A stretch of 64,000 nucleotides of DNA from Cytidiella melzeri (taxonomy: Eukaryota > Basidiomycota > Agaricomycetes > Polyporales > Irpicaceae), in contig JABYQR010000124.1 in assembly GCA_022592445.1 (NCBI GenBank), positions 49,311 to 113,310 on the forward strand, given 5' to 3'. The notes below the pieces were generated by a model that was not told the origin of the DNA, did not search any database, and worked only from the letters and a program-made list of their open reading frames with translations. Of this stretch, positions 22,650-33,915 are shown one piece after another. Position 1 is the stretch's first letter; each line of letters starts with the position of its first letter. The position numbers and the translations under genes were made by a program.

Positions 22650-23199
22650 GACTCTGGAACTGTAACATGAAACGTCAGTTCAGTGGCTGCGCTGGACCGG
22701 AGAGAAACTGACTTGCTACGCTGGACCGCAACGTAAGAGGAAGTGCGAGACTGGCTGGCTGGGCTGGACCGGAGAGCGAGGAGGAGTAAGTGGCGGACTG
22801 GGGTTAAGTTGTGTTAACGGGCGATTGAGCATGGCAAGACTTTATATAGACGACAGGCAGCGGTCTGACGGTGATCCCCCCCAGAAAATGAGCCAACTGA
22901 AGGCATGTAAAGCTGGCGAAATGATCAGGGTGTTACCGGAACGCCTCTTCCTTGGCCTTGGCGCCATCGTGTGTCTCACTTGTCTCACAGTTGCTGCGTG
23001 TTTTGTTATCGTCGGCCGCGGTGTTGTCTGGTTGAACCTAGATGTCGTACGAAGTAGAGATCAGAGTCGAGACGAAGAGGCGAGGGCAAGACGAGTTGTC
23101 GAAGACGACGGGGTCGTGCGCTTATTTAACCCTAACCTCGAGCTGATTTGGCCGCGCTTTAGAGACTGCACGGCCCAGCGAGTCTGGCACTCTGCCACC
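22650..23199. other. F-box gene upstream region with one weak ORF
   Basis: A plus-strand ORF starts at ATG 22,831 and ends at 23,268, inside the segmental repeat. It has one hydrophobic stretch (LFLGLGAIVCLTCLTVAACF) but no recognised domain. Because its end is repeat sequence, it is probably fortuitous. An imperfect GCTGGACCGGAGAG repeat occurs near 22,690 and 22,765. Confidence 0.4.
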
Positions 23200-23817
23200 C
23201 ACCATCTGCGATTGTACAAGATATCTGCGTCCCGTAAGTTTGCCAGTGCCCTTCACTTTGTAAATTGAAAAAACAAAACATCCGTCTGACTCACACCCTA
23301 GCTTATGTGATACCTCACGTAGCTGTGGTATTTTTGTTCATTACCGAAAATAACACTCTAAAGCCAGTATGCCAGGGAGTCATGATTTTCACTGCACTGC
23401 GTGGTTGGCAATCCTAGCCCCAATTACCACCGTATGTCGTCAACAATACATTATGCATCTCACGCACACCATCAGACCTCGAGACTCTCCTTTCTGCTAA
23501 TTCTTCCGACGTCCGTGCCCCTCAAACGGTATTGCAACGAACGATGCTCACCACCATATCCCACCGTTCACGCGCAAAGGTCAGCTGCATCATACTGATA
23601 TGTATTGCCAGAACTCGTGGCATCCGTCCGATGTGCTCAGGACATGGAAATCGGATCCAAACCACGCTCTCAAAAGATGCGAAGCACAGTCACTCGACAC
23701 GACCGTTCGAGCGTTCGAGATTGCCGCAGACCCCGCAATGGTACAGTCAAGCCTCCCCCCACCAACAAAATGCGCAGCTCCTCTGCTTGCATTTCACCAG
23801 GGAATTCCGTGATGTAT

Positions 23818-24354
23818 CTACCCCGGTCCCCCCCAGTTCAAGGTGATAGACGAGTGGTCGCTGTCATTGGCTATCCTCGGCGTGACTGCATAGCTCGTGG
23901 CTTCTCCATTCAACCTTCCCTCGACGTCCAATCCAGGAGAAGCACGGCGAATTTGAATGACAATAATACACGGTCTGCTTCTTATTGTCTGATCGGTGTC
24001 GGCTATGCAAAACCGGTACTGGCTAGTACTCCCACACGACAACACACATACACGGCTGGCGAGTTGCTCGTACCACAATAGGCAGGCATCTGGGACAAGA
24101 ACCTCGGTATACTCGACGAGATAAATACCGCAGGGACTACCCGTCGATCGTCGTCGTATCCGGCGAAACTTGATTTTGGTGTTTATAACCGGGCATTGTG
24201 AGCACAAAATTCCCAATGCAATACCCTTCTTCGGATCGACTTCTGTGTTCGGTTGGTAGCAATGAGTACACAGCGACGGACATATCTCGGTATCCCGACC
24301 TCTCCTCAAGCGCAGATCCTCTTCAGGACGCAAGTTCTGCCAGCGCCACGCCAT
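23818..24354 (-). CDS. hypothetical Cys-rich ORF, unit 1
   Basis: An ATG-started ORF of 178 codons. It begins MAWRWQNLRPEEDLRLRRGR and has two CxxC-type pairs (CPSLCTHC and CSQC, about residues 26-52) that could bind zinc. It lies downstream of the deacetylase on the same strand. The copy in unit 3 keeps the frame (225 codons), but the unit 2 copy has a stop in the CSQC region. No family recognised; the start could lie in an upstream exon. Confidence 0.35.
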   Translation of the reverse strand: MAWRWQNLRPEEDLRLRRGRDTEICPSLCTHCYQPNTEVDPKKGIALGILCSQCPVINTKIKFRRIRRRSTGSPCGIYLVEYTEVLVPDACLLWYEQLASRVCVLSCGSTSQYRFCIADTDQTIRSRPCIIVIQIRRASPGLDVEGRLNGEATSYAVTPRIANDSDHSSITLNWGGPG

Positions 24355-24738
24355 GACGCACCTAATTCTACCAGCTCTTACATCTGCGGCTCGTTTGCTA
24401 CGTGCTTGAGCCTCTTTCTTTGGCAGAGGTAGGGGGTCATCAACATGTTCATGTCTCGATTTCTCCCGTTGGGCCGCTCACTCGTTCGTCTCTGAAAGTC
24501 TTGGCAAAACTGTTTCTAGACATGCAACATCCACGGCCATTGTACTACGATCGCAACTCGATTCGTGCTAGCGTCGTACATCACTGGTGCCTTCGTAAAC
24601 CATTGTGTCCGAGTCGTAATTATCCACTGTGTTACATACGAGATCTCATTCATAATTACTACTGCAAACGGGGCGCTCACCTCACTTGAGTGATTGAAAG
24701 TCAAAGGGGTAACCATCGACAAATTTAATCCCCAGCAC

Positions 24739-26415
24739 TCACGCATTCAACTCTGAACTACAGCTTACAACTTCATCGTTGCCTAGTACTCTCCAGATGA
24801 TGTCAGCTATTTCTGCAAACCTAGTCTCGACCTCCGAGAGATATGCGTCGGTGTTCAGATCTTGCGAGTGTCCAGGAGGAACGTCAAGTGTAAAGGACGG
24901 AGCATACAGCGGAAACGCAGGGTGATCTGGTATGTCAGCCGTCATAGGCAGCGGTTTCCGAAGCTATCAGACAGATGCATCAGAGATCTCCTCCAATGAC
25001 CAGCATGGGGACCATCACGCACAGCGAGAGATGTCAGGTGCGTCCATGCGCGGGCGGCGTTCGGATGATTATACCCACCTACGCACCGGTAAATATCTTT
25101 GGGGCAGGTCACATTTGTACTGGCTCACCTCCGCCCACCAATAATGTCTTGCATTGCCAAACGTGCAATATCCTGCTGAGGCACCAAGACAGACTTCCTT
25201 CGGACGAGCCTAGAGACCAATTCCAAACGGCGTACGGATCTCCAGCCAGGCCGTCAACACCGCACTGCACAACCACGTAATCTGGCCGGAATGTGTTCTT
25301 GATTGACTCAACTGATTCCCATATCCTAGCGAACGTCGGATCGGAAGCTCCACGTGCCAAGGGCAAAGAGAGGGTGAAAGGATCGAACGAGTGATGAGAA
25401 CAGTCGGACAGCGACGAGAGCTGTGACACGGGGAAGAAACCTGGAGATGTGTGGTGAATTGAGAACGTCAGCACCTGAGGCTCGTTGCTTGCGCCACCAG
25501 GCGAGTAGAAAGCCTGGGAAACGCCGTCTGAGAAGTGAAGGTCAAGATCCAGGTACATGACGCGAGCCTTGCGAGGCCCAGCTTCAGCATCGATGATACG
25601 GTCCTCCTTGAGTAATAGTATGGCGAGAACGCAGTCTGCAACGTAGCAGAATCCGGACGCCTTCGATTTTTGCGCGTGATGCCTGTGCGACGACGGTGAC
25701 TTCGTATGCAAGTTCCGAGAGGATCGTCGTAGCGCGAACATTTACCTTCCGCCATCCCAGCAAATTGCGATGTCCACTTCATCTTTCACGAGTGCATTTG
25801 CGGCTGGTTAAATGATTAGTTGTGTAATCGAACGGGGTTCAAATGTGAGATGAACCAGCCATAGTTGCACCTCCGACTAATCGAACGTAATGAGGAAGGC
25901 TTGCGAAAGCCGGGCAATCCTGAAGCACCACGCATGAACGCGAGTCGAATAAAGATGTTAGACGTATGCAGCACCTCTTCAATACCATACTCCGCATAAT
26001 GGTCATCCGAAGAGCCGCTACTATTGGCGGACGCCGATCGCGAAAAATTCTGCGCGTTGAGGACGAACTCGATATATCGGCGAGTATGATAAGTCGTCAG
26101 GTCCTCTAGTGTGGCGGGAGTAGGGTAAATGATGCGAACAAACGCCTCAGAGCTCCACGGGTTCACGAGGTTCAGCAGCCCGTACTGCTTGACGAGCGAA
26201 TGGACAAGTAGAGAGCGATTTATGTTCGACGGTAGCAGAGACGATATCTGGGTAGGGGATGGATGCATTCAGATGAGATCTAAACTAAACATAGACCGTG
26301 CACTTCTCACCTTTGCTAAGTCATTTGATACCACATATCCTACGTGAATCAACTCGGATGTGTCTGCAGAATGCAAGCTCGCCGCCGCCGAGCGCGACAC
26401 ACCACGATCGTCCAT
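24739..26415 (-). CDS. Class I-type histone deacetylase, unit 1 (intact)
   Basis: This is a zinc-dependent lysine deacetylase of the Rpd3/Hos/HDAC8 fold. Seven exons in phase: 26415-26311, 26247-25975, 25919-25856, 25803-25746, 25682-25129, 25078-25023 and 24963-24739. They encode 444 residues; introns are 50-63 bp. Motifs: VGYVVSNDLAK, LVHSLVKQYGLL, EYGIEEDCPAF, the His pair in GGRHHAQKSKASGFCYV (168-169), zinc ligands in YLDLDLHFSDG (Asp214, His216), the third in CGVDGLAGDP (Asp310), and the catalytic Tyr354 in VGGGGYNHPNAARAW. Class I enzymes usually read DLHHGDG, so Phe217-Ser218 is a departure; the charge-relay Asp219 is kept. The closest relatives are probably Hos1/HDAC8-like proteins. 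It shares a 224 bp divergent promoter with the kinase. The true start is ATG 26,415, because ATG 26,268 lies inside intron 1. Confidence 0.9.
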
Positions 26416-26639
26416 GTCACAGCTATCAGGCGCCAATCACCGCTGCGGTTCAATCAGTTGTTTGGCTGTGCTTGGCTGAGGCCCGGTCAACTGCCTATTC
26501 AGGAAATCGTCAAGTTGAACACGCCCATTGTGCACCTCACGTCTGACTCAGACTCAAACCCCGCCTGATCCACGAGGCGTGCACAGTTATAAAGTCCCCG
26601 CAAGATGGACTTCGAGTTTCTTTCAGAGTACTCACCATC
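26416..26639. promoter_or_regulatory. divergent promoter between deacetylase and FunK1 kinase
   Basis: 224 bp separate the two start codons. TTATAAAG at 26588-26595 precedes the kinase ATG by about 45 bp. The same region is repeated at 37,286-37,509; in unit 3 it is cut at 47,554, before the TATA. An out-of-frame ATG at 26,605 precedes the kinase start. Confidence 0.5.
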
Positions 26640-29521
26640 ATGGGTACGAAAGACGTTCTCCCTTCCACTCCTGTTAAGGCTCACACCAGCTCTAATGCCA
26701 ATCTTCAATCGACTCAACAACTCTCCGGCAACACGCCCGTCACTCGCAAACTTGCGCCACAATACACCGGGTCGGAATGGACGGTTCACAAGTCCCGCAC
26801 CGCTGTGAAAGACGACCTGGGGCCTTACATTCCAGAACTGCCCTACGAGTTCTTCAAGGACAACATCCTTCCTCCTCTCCACAGGAAAGCGAACGTCAAG
26901 GGCACGATCACCCGACTGAAGAAGGCTGGCGTCATCACGAACACCGGCGACACTTCTCGCTGGACGGCCTTTCCTGAGGATCCTCACAAACTGAGCGACG
27001 AAAACAAGGTCTTCGCCAAGCTCGCAAGCGTCGTTAACGCGATTTTCGACAATTCCGGCTGTCCCAAGAAACAAGAGCGGATCGTCGTATACGAGAGTCT
27101 TCCTGATAGTATCCCACTCTGCTGCGTCGACGAGAAGCTTGGAAGACCCGACGGGTATCTGCTCTTCAAGAACCGCTTCCTTGCAGACCGCGAGGATGGT
27201 CGTCGGTATTGGCGCGACATCGCGACGCCTGCGGAGTTCAAGCTCCAAGATACTCGGGATACCTTGCAAGACGTAAGCAGCGAGGTCTCTTGCTGCCGCC
27301 CGATTGATTGACACTGACACAATATGTTGGCGCAGGACGTGAACAAGATATGCTGGAACATGTACCAAGTCATGCAAGAGGATGCTCGCCGCCGCTTCGT
27401 TTTCGCGTTCACCATTGAGAACACTCAGATGCGGGTTTGGATGGCGAACCGATCGGACGTTCTGGTCTCTCAGCCTTTCAACTTTATAGAGGCGAGTCGT
27501 CTTCGAGTCTTACCCTCCCGTGTGTTCCATTCACTGACGTGTCATGTTCAGGATCACGAGAAGTTTGTACACTTCTTTTTATCCCAAGCCTACGCGGAAG
27601 AGCACGAGCTCGGACTCGATCCAACGATGACGATGGTCAGCGCGGAACTTAACAAGGTGCCGATGTACGATATCGTCGTTCGCGTCGTTAGCAAGATCAA
27701 CGGGAGGGAGAAGATCGAGAACCAGACGTACCGCACGCAGAAGCTGATCAACGATGACGGAGCGAAGGCTCTGCGTGGGAGAGGCACTCGTGTCTGGAAG
27801 GTGCACAGAGTGGTTCGCAAAGTGGTGGATTTCAGCATGCCAGGTGTTCTGAAGGACGCTTGGGTGGACGAGGATCGCGAGCGAGAAGGCGATATTCTCG
27901 AGCAGATCAGAGACCAGGAGGGCCTCAGCGAGATATTCAAAGAAGCTTTGAAGTCACTGTTTCTTACGCCTATCGCAAGAGGCGACGTCTTCATAGGAAA
28001 CGCCCGCGACGGTACTCGCACCCTTATCACCCGTGGAGTCGAAGTCCCTGATGCCGCCACGAAATTTCCTCTACACGTGCCTGAAAGTCATCAACCGTCG
28101 CATGCCAAGAGCACCAACCTCGATGCAATTGCGGTCGGCGACCTTTCTTCGACCGATGCAATGACTGAAGCCCACAAGCTCGTCAAGTACTTCAGCAAGT
28201 TTCACCATCGAGTTGTCTTTGCGGAGGAATGCAAACCACTGTCCAAGGTCAACTCTTTATATACCATCTTCCGTACTCTCTTCAACGTCACTATCGGTAA
28301 GTAGACGTTCTATTTCCCCGCACTAGTCACTCCGAACTGAAAGAACAACTGGAAAGGGTTGATGATCATGCACCAGAATGGCCCGGGTTGGGTGCATCGC
28401 GATATCAGTGCAGGCAACATTCTTCTGGATCTCAAAACCAATGTGACGAAGCTCTCCGATCTGGAGTACGCCAAGAGGCTTGACATCAAAACTGCGCACG
28501 AAATACGGACGGTACGTCATGATGACTTGATATGAACGCCCGGCTGTACTGACATCTCCGTAGGGAACAGCGAATTTTATGGCGGTGGAAGTCGATCAAA
28601 GAGGATACCTCTACGGTCTTCAATCTGAGAAGTTCGAGAAACATACGGATATGTATCGCTACACAGCCCATTTTTTAAGAGCTGAGAAGGGAGGCTCGGA
28701 CCTTGCACCGACGGGGGATAGCTCCAGCGCTTCAAGTCTAGATTTAACGTCGGATAGGGTTTTCCAATACAACCCTACTCACGACCTTGAGTCTATTTGG
28801 TGGGTTGCGACATATTTCGTGGTCAACAAGGAAACGTCTCTCGCTCCTCCAAGGAGTACCTCGAACACTTCGATCACCCCTGCCAATCTGGACGCCAGAC
28901 TCACCGAAAAGCAGCGCAAATATGCCAGGAGTCTATTTTATGACTCCACCGAAAGACTTGTGGCAATGAACAGCACCGACAATACTGCTATCGACAAACA
29001 TATGCGTTCCTTGCCCTCCTATCTTTCCAGCGTCTGTGAAGCGTTGATTAAGCTTAGGAAAAACTGCGCGCACATTACGATAAAATCGAGCGGCCTGGGT
29101 ACACAATCGACAAGACAGTATGCAGCACGCTCTACAATATTTTTCTGGATGAATTTACATCGCTGGCGGACAAGTTGAAGACGCAGGATATCATCGTCAA
29201 GCCAATCCCCCGCGATCGCAATCAGGAAGGCCTCAGGGTCGACACTGCTCGTGCATCTACGACGGCGGCGACGAAAAGAAGCACGAAGCGGCAATTTGAG
29301 GACGAAGTCGATACGTCGACTGGGTCGAAGCGGCGGAAGGCCAACGCTGAGGTTGATCCCCCAGCAGAGGCAGTGGCGGAGGCTTCAGGTTCTGTCCCGA
29401 AACCGAAGAAGGGCAAGGGCAGCGAGAGGAAGAAGAAGGGTACTAGTCAGGAAGCCAAGGTGGCGACAGAGGCTGCTGGCTCAAGGGTGACGCGCAGCAG
29501 GAGTAGTTCGAGGAAATTCTA
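26640..29521 (+). pseudogene. FunK1 fungal protein kinase, unit 1 (frameshifted near the C-terminus)
   Basis: This has the same exon structure as the intact unit 2 copy: 26640-27272, 27336-27491, 27552-28296, 28357-28511 and 28564 onward. The FunK1 hallmarks are present: RPDGYLLFKNRF, CWNMYQVMQEDARRRFVFAF, VHRDISAGNILLD, LSDLEYAK and NPTHDLESIWWVATYFV. In exon 5 an A run at 29059-29063 is one base shorter than the frame needs, so the frame ends at 29,178. The matching tail (DIIVKPIPRDRNQEG... to SSRKF) continues in another frame to 29,521. The kinase domain lies before the lesion, so a product with a changed tail could still act. A one-base homopolymer loss could also be a sequencing error. 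Confidence 0.75.
27492..27551 (+). other. GC-AG intron in the FunK1 gene, length divisible by three
   Basis: GAG|GCGAGT...GTTCAG|GATCAC: the conserved FNFIE-DHEKFVHF junction is restored by removing 60 bp with a GC donor. The segment contains no stop, so retention would add 20 residues. The same sequence occurs in unit 2 (38362-38421). Confidence 0.6.
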
Positions 29522-29522
29522 G

Positions 29523-30194
29523 ACACGGTGGCTCAGAACGCGGTTATGTTATAACAATTCAGAGTATGTTCCCCAACTCATGCATGATACGTGCTTGGCC
29601 CTGTCTCACCCTGGCTTGACTCTCATTTGACCCGACAACCCTCATGGCATTGCGGGTATAGTATATCGAAACAATATTACCAAGTCTCATTGACCGTGAT
29701 GTGCAACACATTGTTCGTAGTGTCATGCGCAAACTTCGTGGCACTACGACCACCTTCTTCAAGTTAAGCTTCGAATTGACTTTGACTTCTGCAGGCGCTC
29801 AGGCTGCCTAGATTTGTCACCGCACCCAAACCAAATCAGATATAGGAAGTAAGTTTGCCACCTTCCATGATGCATTGTTCATGTCGGCGAAGAGCACACA
29901 CACACTAATTGACACCAGCTTGTCTCTTCAACGTGATTGCATGGAGTGAGACCTCTGTCACGGTCAACTCGAAAACATATCGAACTACACATAGTGTAAT
30001 AGCGGTCGTAACAAAGAGGAACCTACTGTTCACAGACACTGTCACAAGAGTGGGAACGACTAATCATTCCGTTCACTCAATAACCTCGAACGGCGTACGC
30101 TTGATATCCCTCCCATCCGCCGAGTCGCGGCCTCCGTCTAACGCACGCTTCGCACCAGCAAACCCGCTGACGACAGCCAGCACCATACCACCCA
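29523..30194. other. unit 1 spacer between kinase and SKN7-like pseudogene
   Basis: No recognised gene; convergent 3' regions are expected here. The matching unit 2 region differs by a T/A-run insertion. Confidence 0.4.
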
Positions 30195-31735
30195 TGAATA
30201 ATTCATTGGTAAACACGTGCTGCAATAATCATTGTATACTGCTCGTCGCTTAGACCCATACCCACGAGCGAGTTGTTCTGGCCCTCGTCCTCGAACAAGG
30301 TGAACATCCCAGAGAAATCGCCGGCGGCAACCATGTTTGCAGCTTAGATCGAGAGTGCCTGGCCAAAGTTGCTACCGACACAGGGGGGGGTACCGACCGA
30401 ACGGCGAATCCGCTGCATGGTTTGTATGGCTTTAAAGTGCGTGAAAAACTACAAGGTATGATCTGATATCGAGAGCCTATAAACGTACCTCGAGCATCTT
30501 CAAGAGCCCGTCCTTGGTGGACGGCTTGGGCAAAGTATTGTGCATGACTGAAGAGAGTACTTGATAATCTCACACGCCGTCAAGTTGCTCGTCATCGAGA
30601 TGATATGCATAACAAGGTCAAATTGTCGGATGAGCGACGTTGCAGAAACAGAAATCCTTCACAAAGAAGAATCAGCGTCGTATATCCCCCGTAACCAGAT
30701 ATAGACCAACCATCAAGACCAAATCATACTTTTTCTACTTCATTTTGTTCACCGCCGCTCCAATCCTGTCCACGGCAACATCGATTGCACACCCGAACAT
30801 CTGCAAAAGCTTGCTAGTCAACTTCCGACTGACCGCGTTGTGGTCCACGAGCGACACCCTCGGCAGGACCGCACACCCAGGGATATACGTGCTCCTCCGC
30901 AGTGAGTCCTTACACTCAACTTTGTCGACTCAGGCACCTAAGGGCCGGTATCGGCTGTGACGTCGTCTTTTCAACAAGCACAAGTGGCTGAAGACATTGC
31001 GTTTGATGTTTTCGAATGCGTCGCGACGATCGGCATGAAAGTCGGGATGGCGGAAAATCCAACAATGATGACAAGGTCAGATGTGCGTAAAGAGCGTCGA
31101 GGGAGGGGACTTGCGTGTTCGCCAAAGGCATTGTCGTCGGTGGTTTGCATCTGGGAGAGACAACGTGAGGAAAGACCGAAAAGCACGGTTCGAAGCAGTA
31201 AACACACCTTGTGAAATTTGTTGAGCTGCCTGACAAAGCTGGCGAAATTGGAATGAGTGAATATGAGAGGCGAGATGGACGTTGTGAACTCGTTCATCTC
31301 CTTGACAAAGAAGCATTCGTCGTGGAGCCCAACGAGACGACGTGAAAACAAGAGGAGTCCACGCGCACCCTTTGGGTGTGGTCAGACTGTAAGAAAAAGT
31401 GGCAAGAGAGACGATGTACGCAAATTGTAGATTTTCTTGACGAAACGACTTATGCACGGTGTGTCGTGCCCTCCCTCGTGTTTAGAGTGCTGAGCCGAGA
31501 GCGCGGGCTGGGAGGTGGGCGGGGGTCATCTCGCTGATCGCGATTGACCCTGTCTACAGGCTTTGGTTTGAAACAGAATGTCGGAGGGGGGGTGGAGGTG
31601 GTATCTGGGCATCTCTCGAGCTGCTGGTGTGATGGGAGGGCCAGGAAGGGTGGGGGTTGAGGGGCGAGGCAGCGACATTTGGAAGCAAACGGGAGGGAGG
31701 AGGTCGGTGGTGGTAGCGTACTGCAGAAGAGAGGG
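30195..31735 (-). pseudogene. SKN7: SKN7/Prr1-like response regulator, unit 1 (decayed)
   Basis: Skn7-type proteins join an HSF-like DNA-binding domain to a receiver domain and mediate osmotic and oxidative stress responses in the nucleus. Pieces appear in that order on the minus strand. These are CISRFVKKIYNL (about 31,460), FVKEMNEFTTSIS then FTHSNFASFVRQLNKFHKV (about 31,310-31,210), and FRHPDFHADRRDAFENIKRN (about 31,050-30,990). The receiver part follows: VSLVDHNAVSRKLTSKLLQM, KKYDLVLM, IISMTSNLTACEIIKY, MHNTLPKPSTKDGLLKMLE and GMGLSDEQYTMII. A TAG interrupts the receiver before KKYDLVLM, the phospho-Asp region is degraded, and frame changes follow. The same TAG is present in unit 2. Boundaries are approximate. 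A working copy must exist elsewhere if the function is needed. Confidence 0.7.
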
Positions 31736-32195
31736 CAGCGGTGTTTAGCCCAATGATGCTTTACAGCTCGATAACACGAGTGTCAGCATGACATACTGAT
31801 TGAGAGCGAGGAACAAGCACAGCAAGACTGTTGTTCGACAGTGTAGGAGAGTTCATTGCGTTCATTCGTTGATCAATGCACTCGGTAAGTAAGATGAGAG
31901 AAAACAGTAGAAAGCACTTTAGCCGCTGCGCTCAGTGGCTGGGAACACGTGTGACTGGTCGCGTCCGTCACATGTGACAAGTCGTGTCTGTGACTAGAGT
32001 CGAGCAGTTCGCCCAAACAGCCATCCTACCACATCATCACCTCAAAAGCCTATAGCCAGGGTTTCATCAGCAATCTTGTAAGTTCCAATACTTTATAACT
32101 ATGCATGCGTAACGGAGCTTTTCAGGTTCACCTTCTGCATAGCATCTATGCCGCACAAAAGGACTCGGATACCTTCATAACGAACTCCTAGGCTG
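31736..32195. other. unit 1 spacer between divergent pseudogenes
   Basis: Probably the old shared promoter of the SKN7-like and SLD3-like genes. It contains CACGTG near 31,947 and a TGACAAGTCGTG repeat area. No gene seen. Confidence 0.35.
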
Positions 32196-33915
32196 TTGGC
32201 TTGTCTGACAGCCTTTGAATCAGTGAACCAAGAGCGGACACCACTCACTGATGTGTCACCTTACGACCAGAATGTACAATACGTGCTGAACATCGAATGT
32301 CCCGTAAAATGGACGGCAACTCAAGAGAAATCGTTTTCATGCGAACTGCCTGTGTCTGAGATATCTGCGACTTCGGCAGCAGAGCGTGTATCCCGCAATA
32401 CCTTCAGAAGTTGTGGCCTCCAGAGGTGTGTCAAGCGCATTGCATTCAGATACCATACTCAGACACTTCACACAGTCTGTCATGCGATTGGATCGTCTTA
32501 TACCAGCCCTACTCTTGGTAGCAGCATGCCGGTTTTCGGACCGTCCTCTTCTCGCTCCCAAGCCTACGGGCTCTTCAAGCTGGTGAAACCTCATCTCCTA
32601 ACTCCGCGTCTCGTCACAGCAAAATACCAGAAACATATTTCCGCCCTAGTAGATGAGGCAGAACACGGCGAAGCCGGTCCCGATGACGAGCTCATGTGGT
32701 ATGTTCTGAGTTATGAGAAAGGCATACACGAGGATGAGGACATGTCCGAGGAGCAACAGGCAGCGGCGTACGATAGCTGGAAGAAGACTTGGTTAATCAC
32801 ATGGCACAGCGGGAGTGAGTGCTAGCAACATTGCAAACTCCTGATTCTCATCCAAAGCTACAGGATTACGATACAGCTGCCTCTCTACTTCCTGCTCCTT
32901 ACCCTGCCTGACATCCCACGAGACGAGCCCGAATCACGGTCGACGGAAGTCATGGTACCAAGTCCATCGCCGCGTAAGCGTGTGCGAGCGTCATCTCCTA
33001 CGAAAGGATTACTCTCTGCTTCGATCTTCGAGCAGCATCTCGAACTTCTGATGGACAGGCTAGCCATGTGGCAGCTCATGAGCTCCATTGACATAAACGC
33101 TGGAGGGGACGTTACCGTGTGACACACTCATCCACTTCAAACCGCATACAAAGGAAGACTGTCGACGATCGCGATTGGATGCAAACCTTGTGCGAGGATA
33201 TAGTCGAACCACTGTGCGTGGGTCCTGTTAGGTCAATCGAAAATTGCTCGCATGCTGATCATTATCTTACAGCTTCCAATCCAAGCTGCCGGCGCAGTGC
33301 TCGCTCCTTCGTAGCAAAGTCTTTCAGGCTTCTCCGTTTGACGAGGACGAAGACTCGCTCGATTTGCAAGATTATTCTCCGGTGTCCCCACGCTCGACTC
33401 TGAACCGACTCAAGAAGAGTGGTTCTCGGGCCGAGACGAGAGATAGCCACAAACACGACATGTCCATGACGAGGTCTTTGAAAGACACGCTCGAGGAGGA
33501 ACGTGTTCGAGAGCGTTCAAGGTCTTTGAGCATCGGACCGAACACCATGCAAAAGCGTGCGCTGGCATGAGAGGTCGGCATGTCGACTGCCTTCAAGGGG
33601 AAGCACAAAAAACTGCAAGAGCGATCGGGTAGACGTCCTGCAGTCGGCAAGTCCAAGAGCACCGCGGACGCTGGAGTGCCTAAGGGCAAAAGCAAAAATA
33701 GTACCGGCACGACTCTGGTGGCGGCCACCCCTGTGAAATCCAAATTGAAGGCAGGACGATCTTTTGCGTCAGTCTGCGGGGAAGGAAAGAATAGGTTACC
33801 GACTATAGTCAACGACTCCGGTGTCATGAGCAATAGTACTAGCCGTCGTGCTATGGAGGGCGGAGATGACGACGATGAGGGATGTTGCAAAGCTCTCCGG
33901 ATGTTTTGCTTTTAA
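32196..33915 (+). pseudogene. SLD3: SLD3-like DNA replication initiation factor, unit 1 (decayed)
   Basis: Sld3 helps load Cdc45 at replication origins. Family-like stretches in order are ALVDEAEHGEAGPDDELMW, SWKKTWL, ITIQLPLYFLLLTLPDIP, LLMDRLAMWQLM, DWMQTLCEDIVEPL, SKLPAQCSLLRSKVF, RSLSIGPNTMQKRALA and MSTAFKGKHKK. Visible introns include GTGAGT at 32,815 to CTACAG and GTGCGT at 33,217 to TTACAG. Lesions: one base is missing after SWKKTWL (ttaatcac here, ttaagtcac in unit 2), and an in-frame TGA follows KRALA at about 33,570, where the frame otherwise continues. The TGA is shared with unit 2. The assignment rests on the motif series and is less sure than the deacetylase or kinase; limits are approximate. 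Confidence 0.6.

Noticed and set aside
26268..26268. ATG at 26,268 as start of the deacetylase
   Set aside because: It lies in intron 1. Splicing from ATG 26,415 restores the conserved VGYVVSNDLAK N-terminus in phase.
26499..27377. Minus-strand ORF of 292 codons, repeated at 37,369-38,247
   Set aside because: It lies antisense to FunK1 exon 1, which carries recognised motifs. Its conservation between units is explained by the kinase and the recent duplication.
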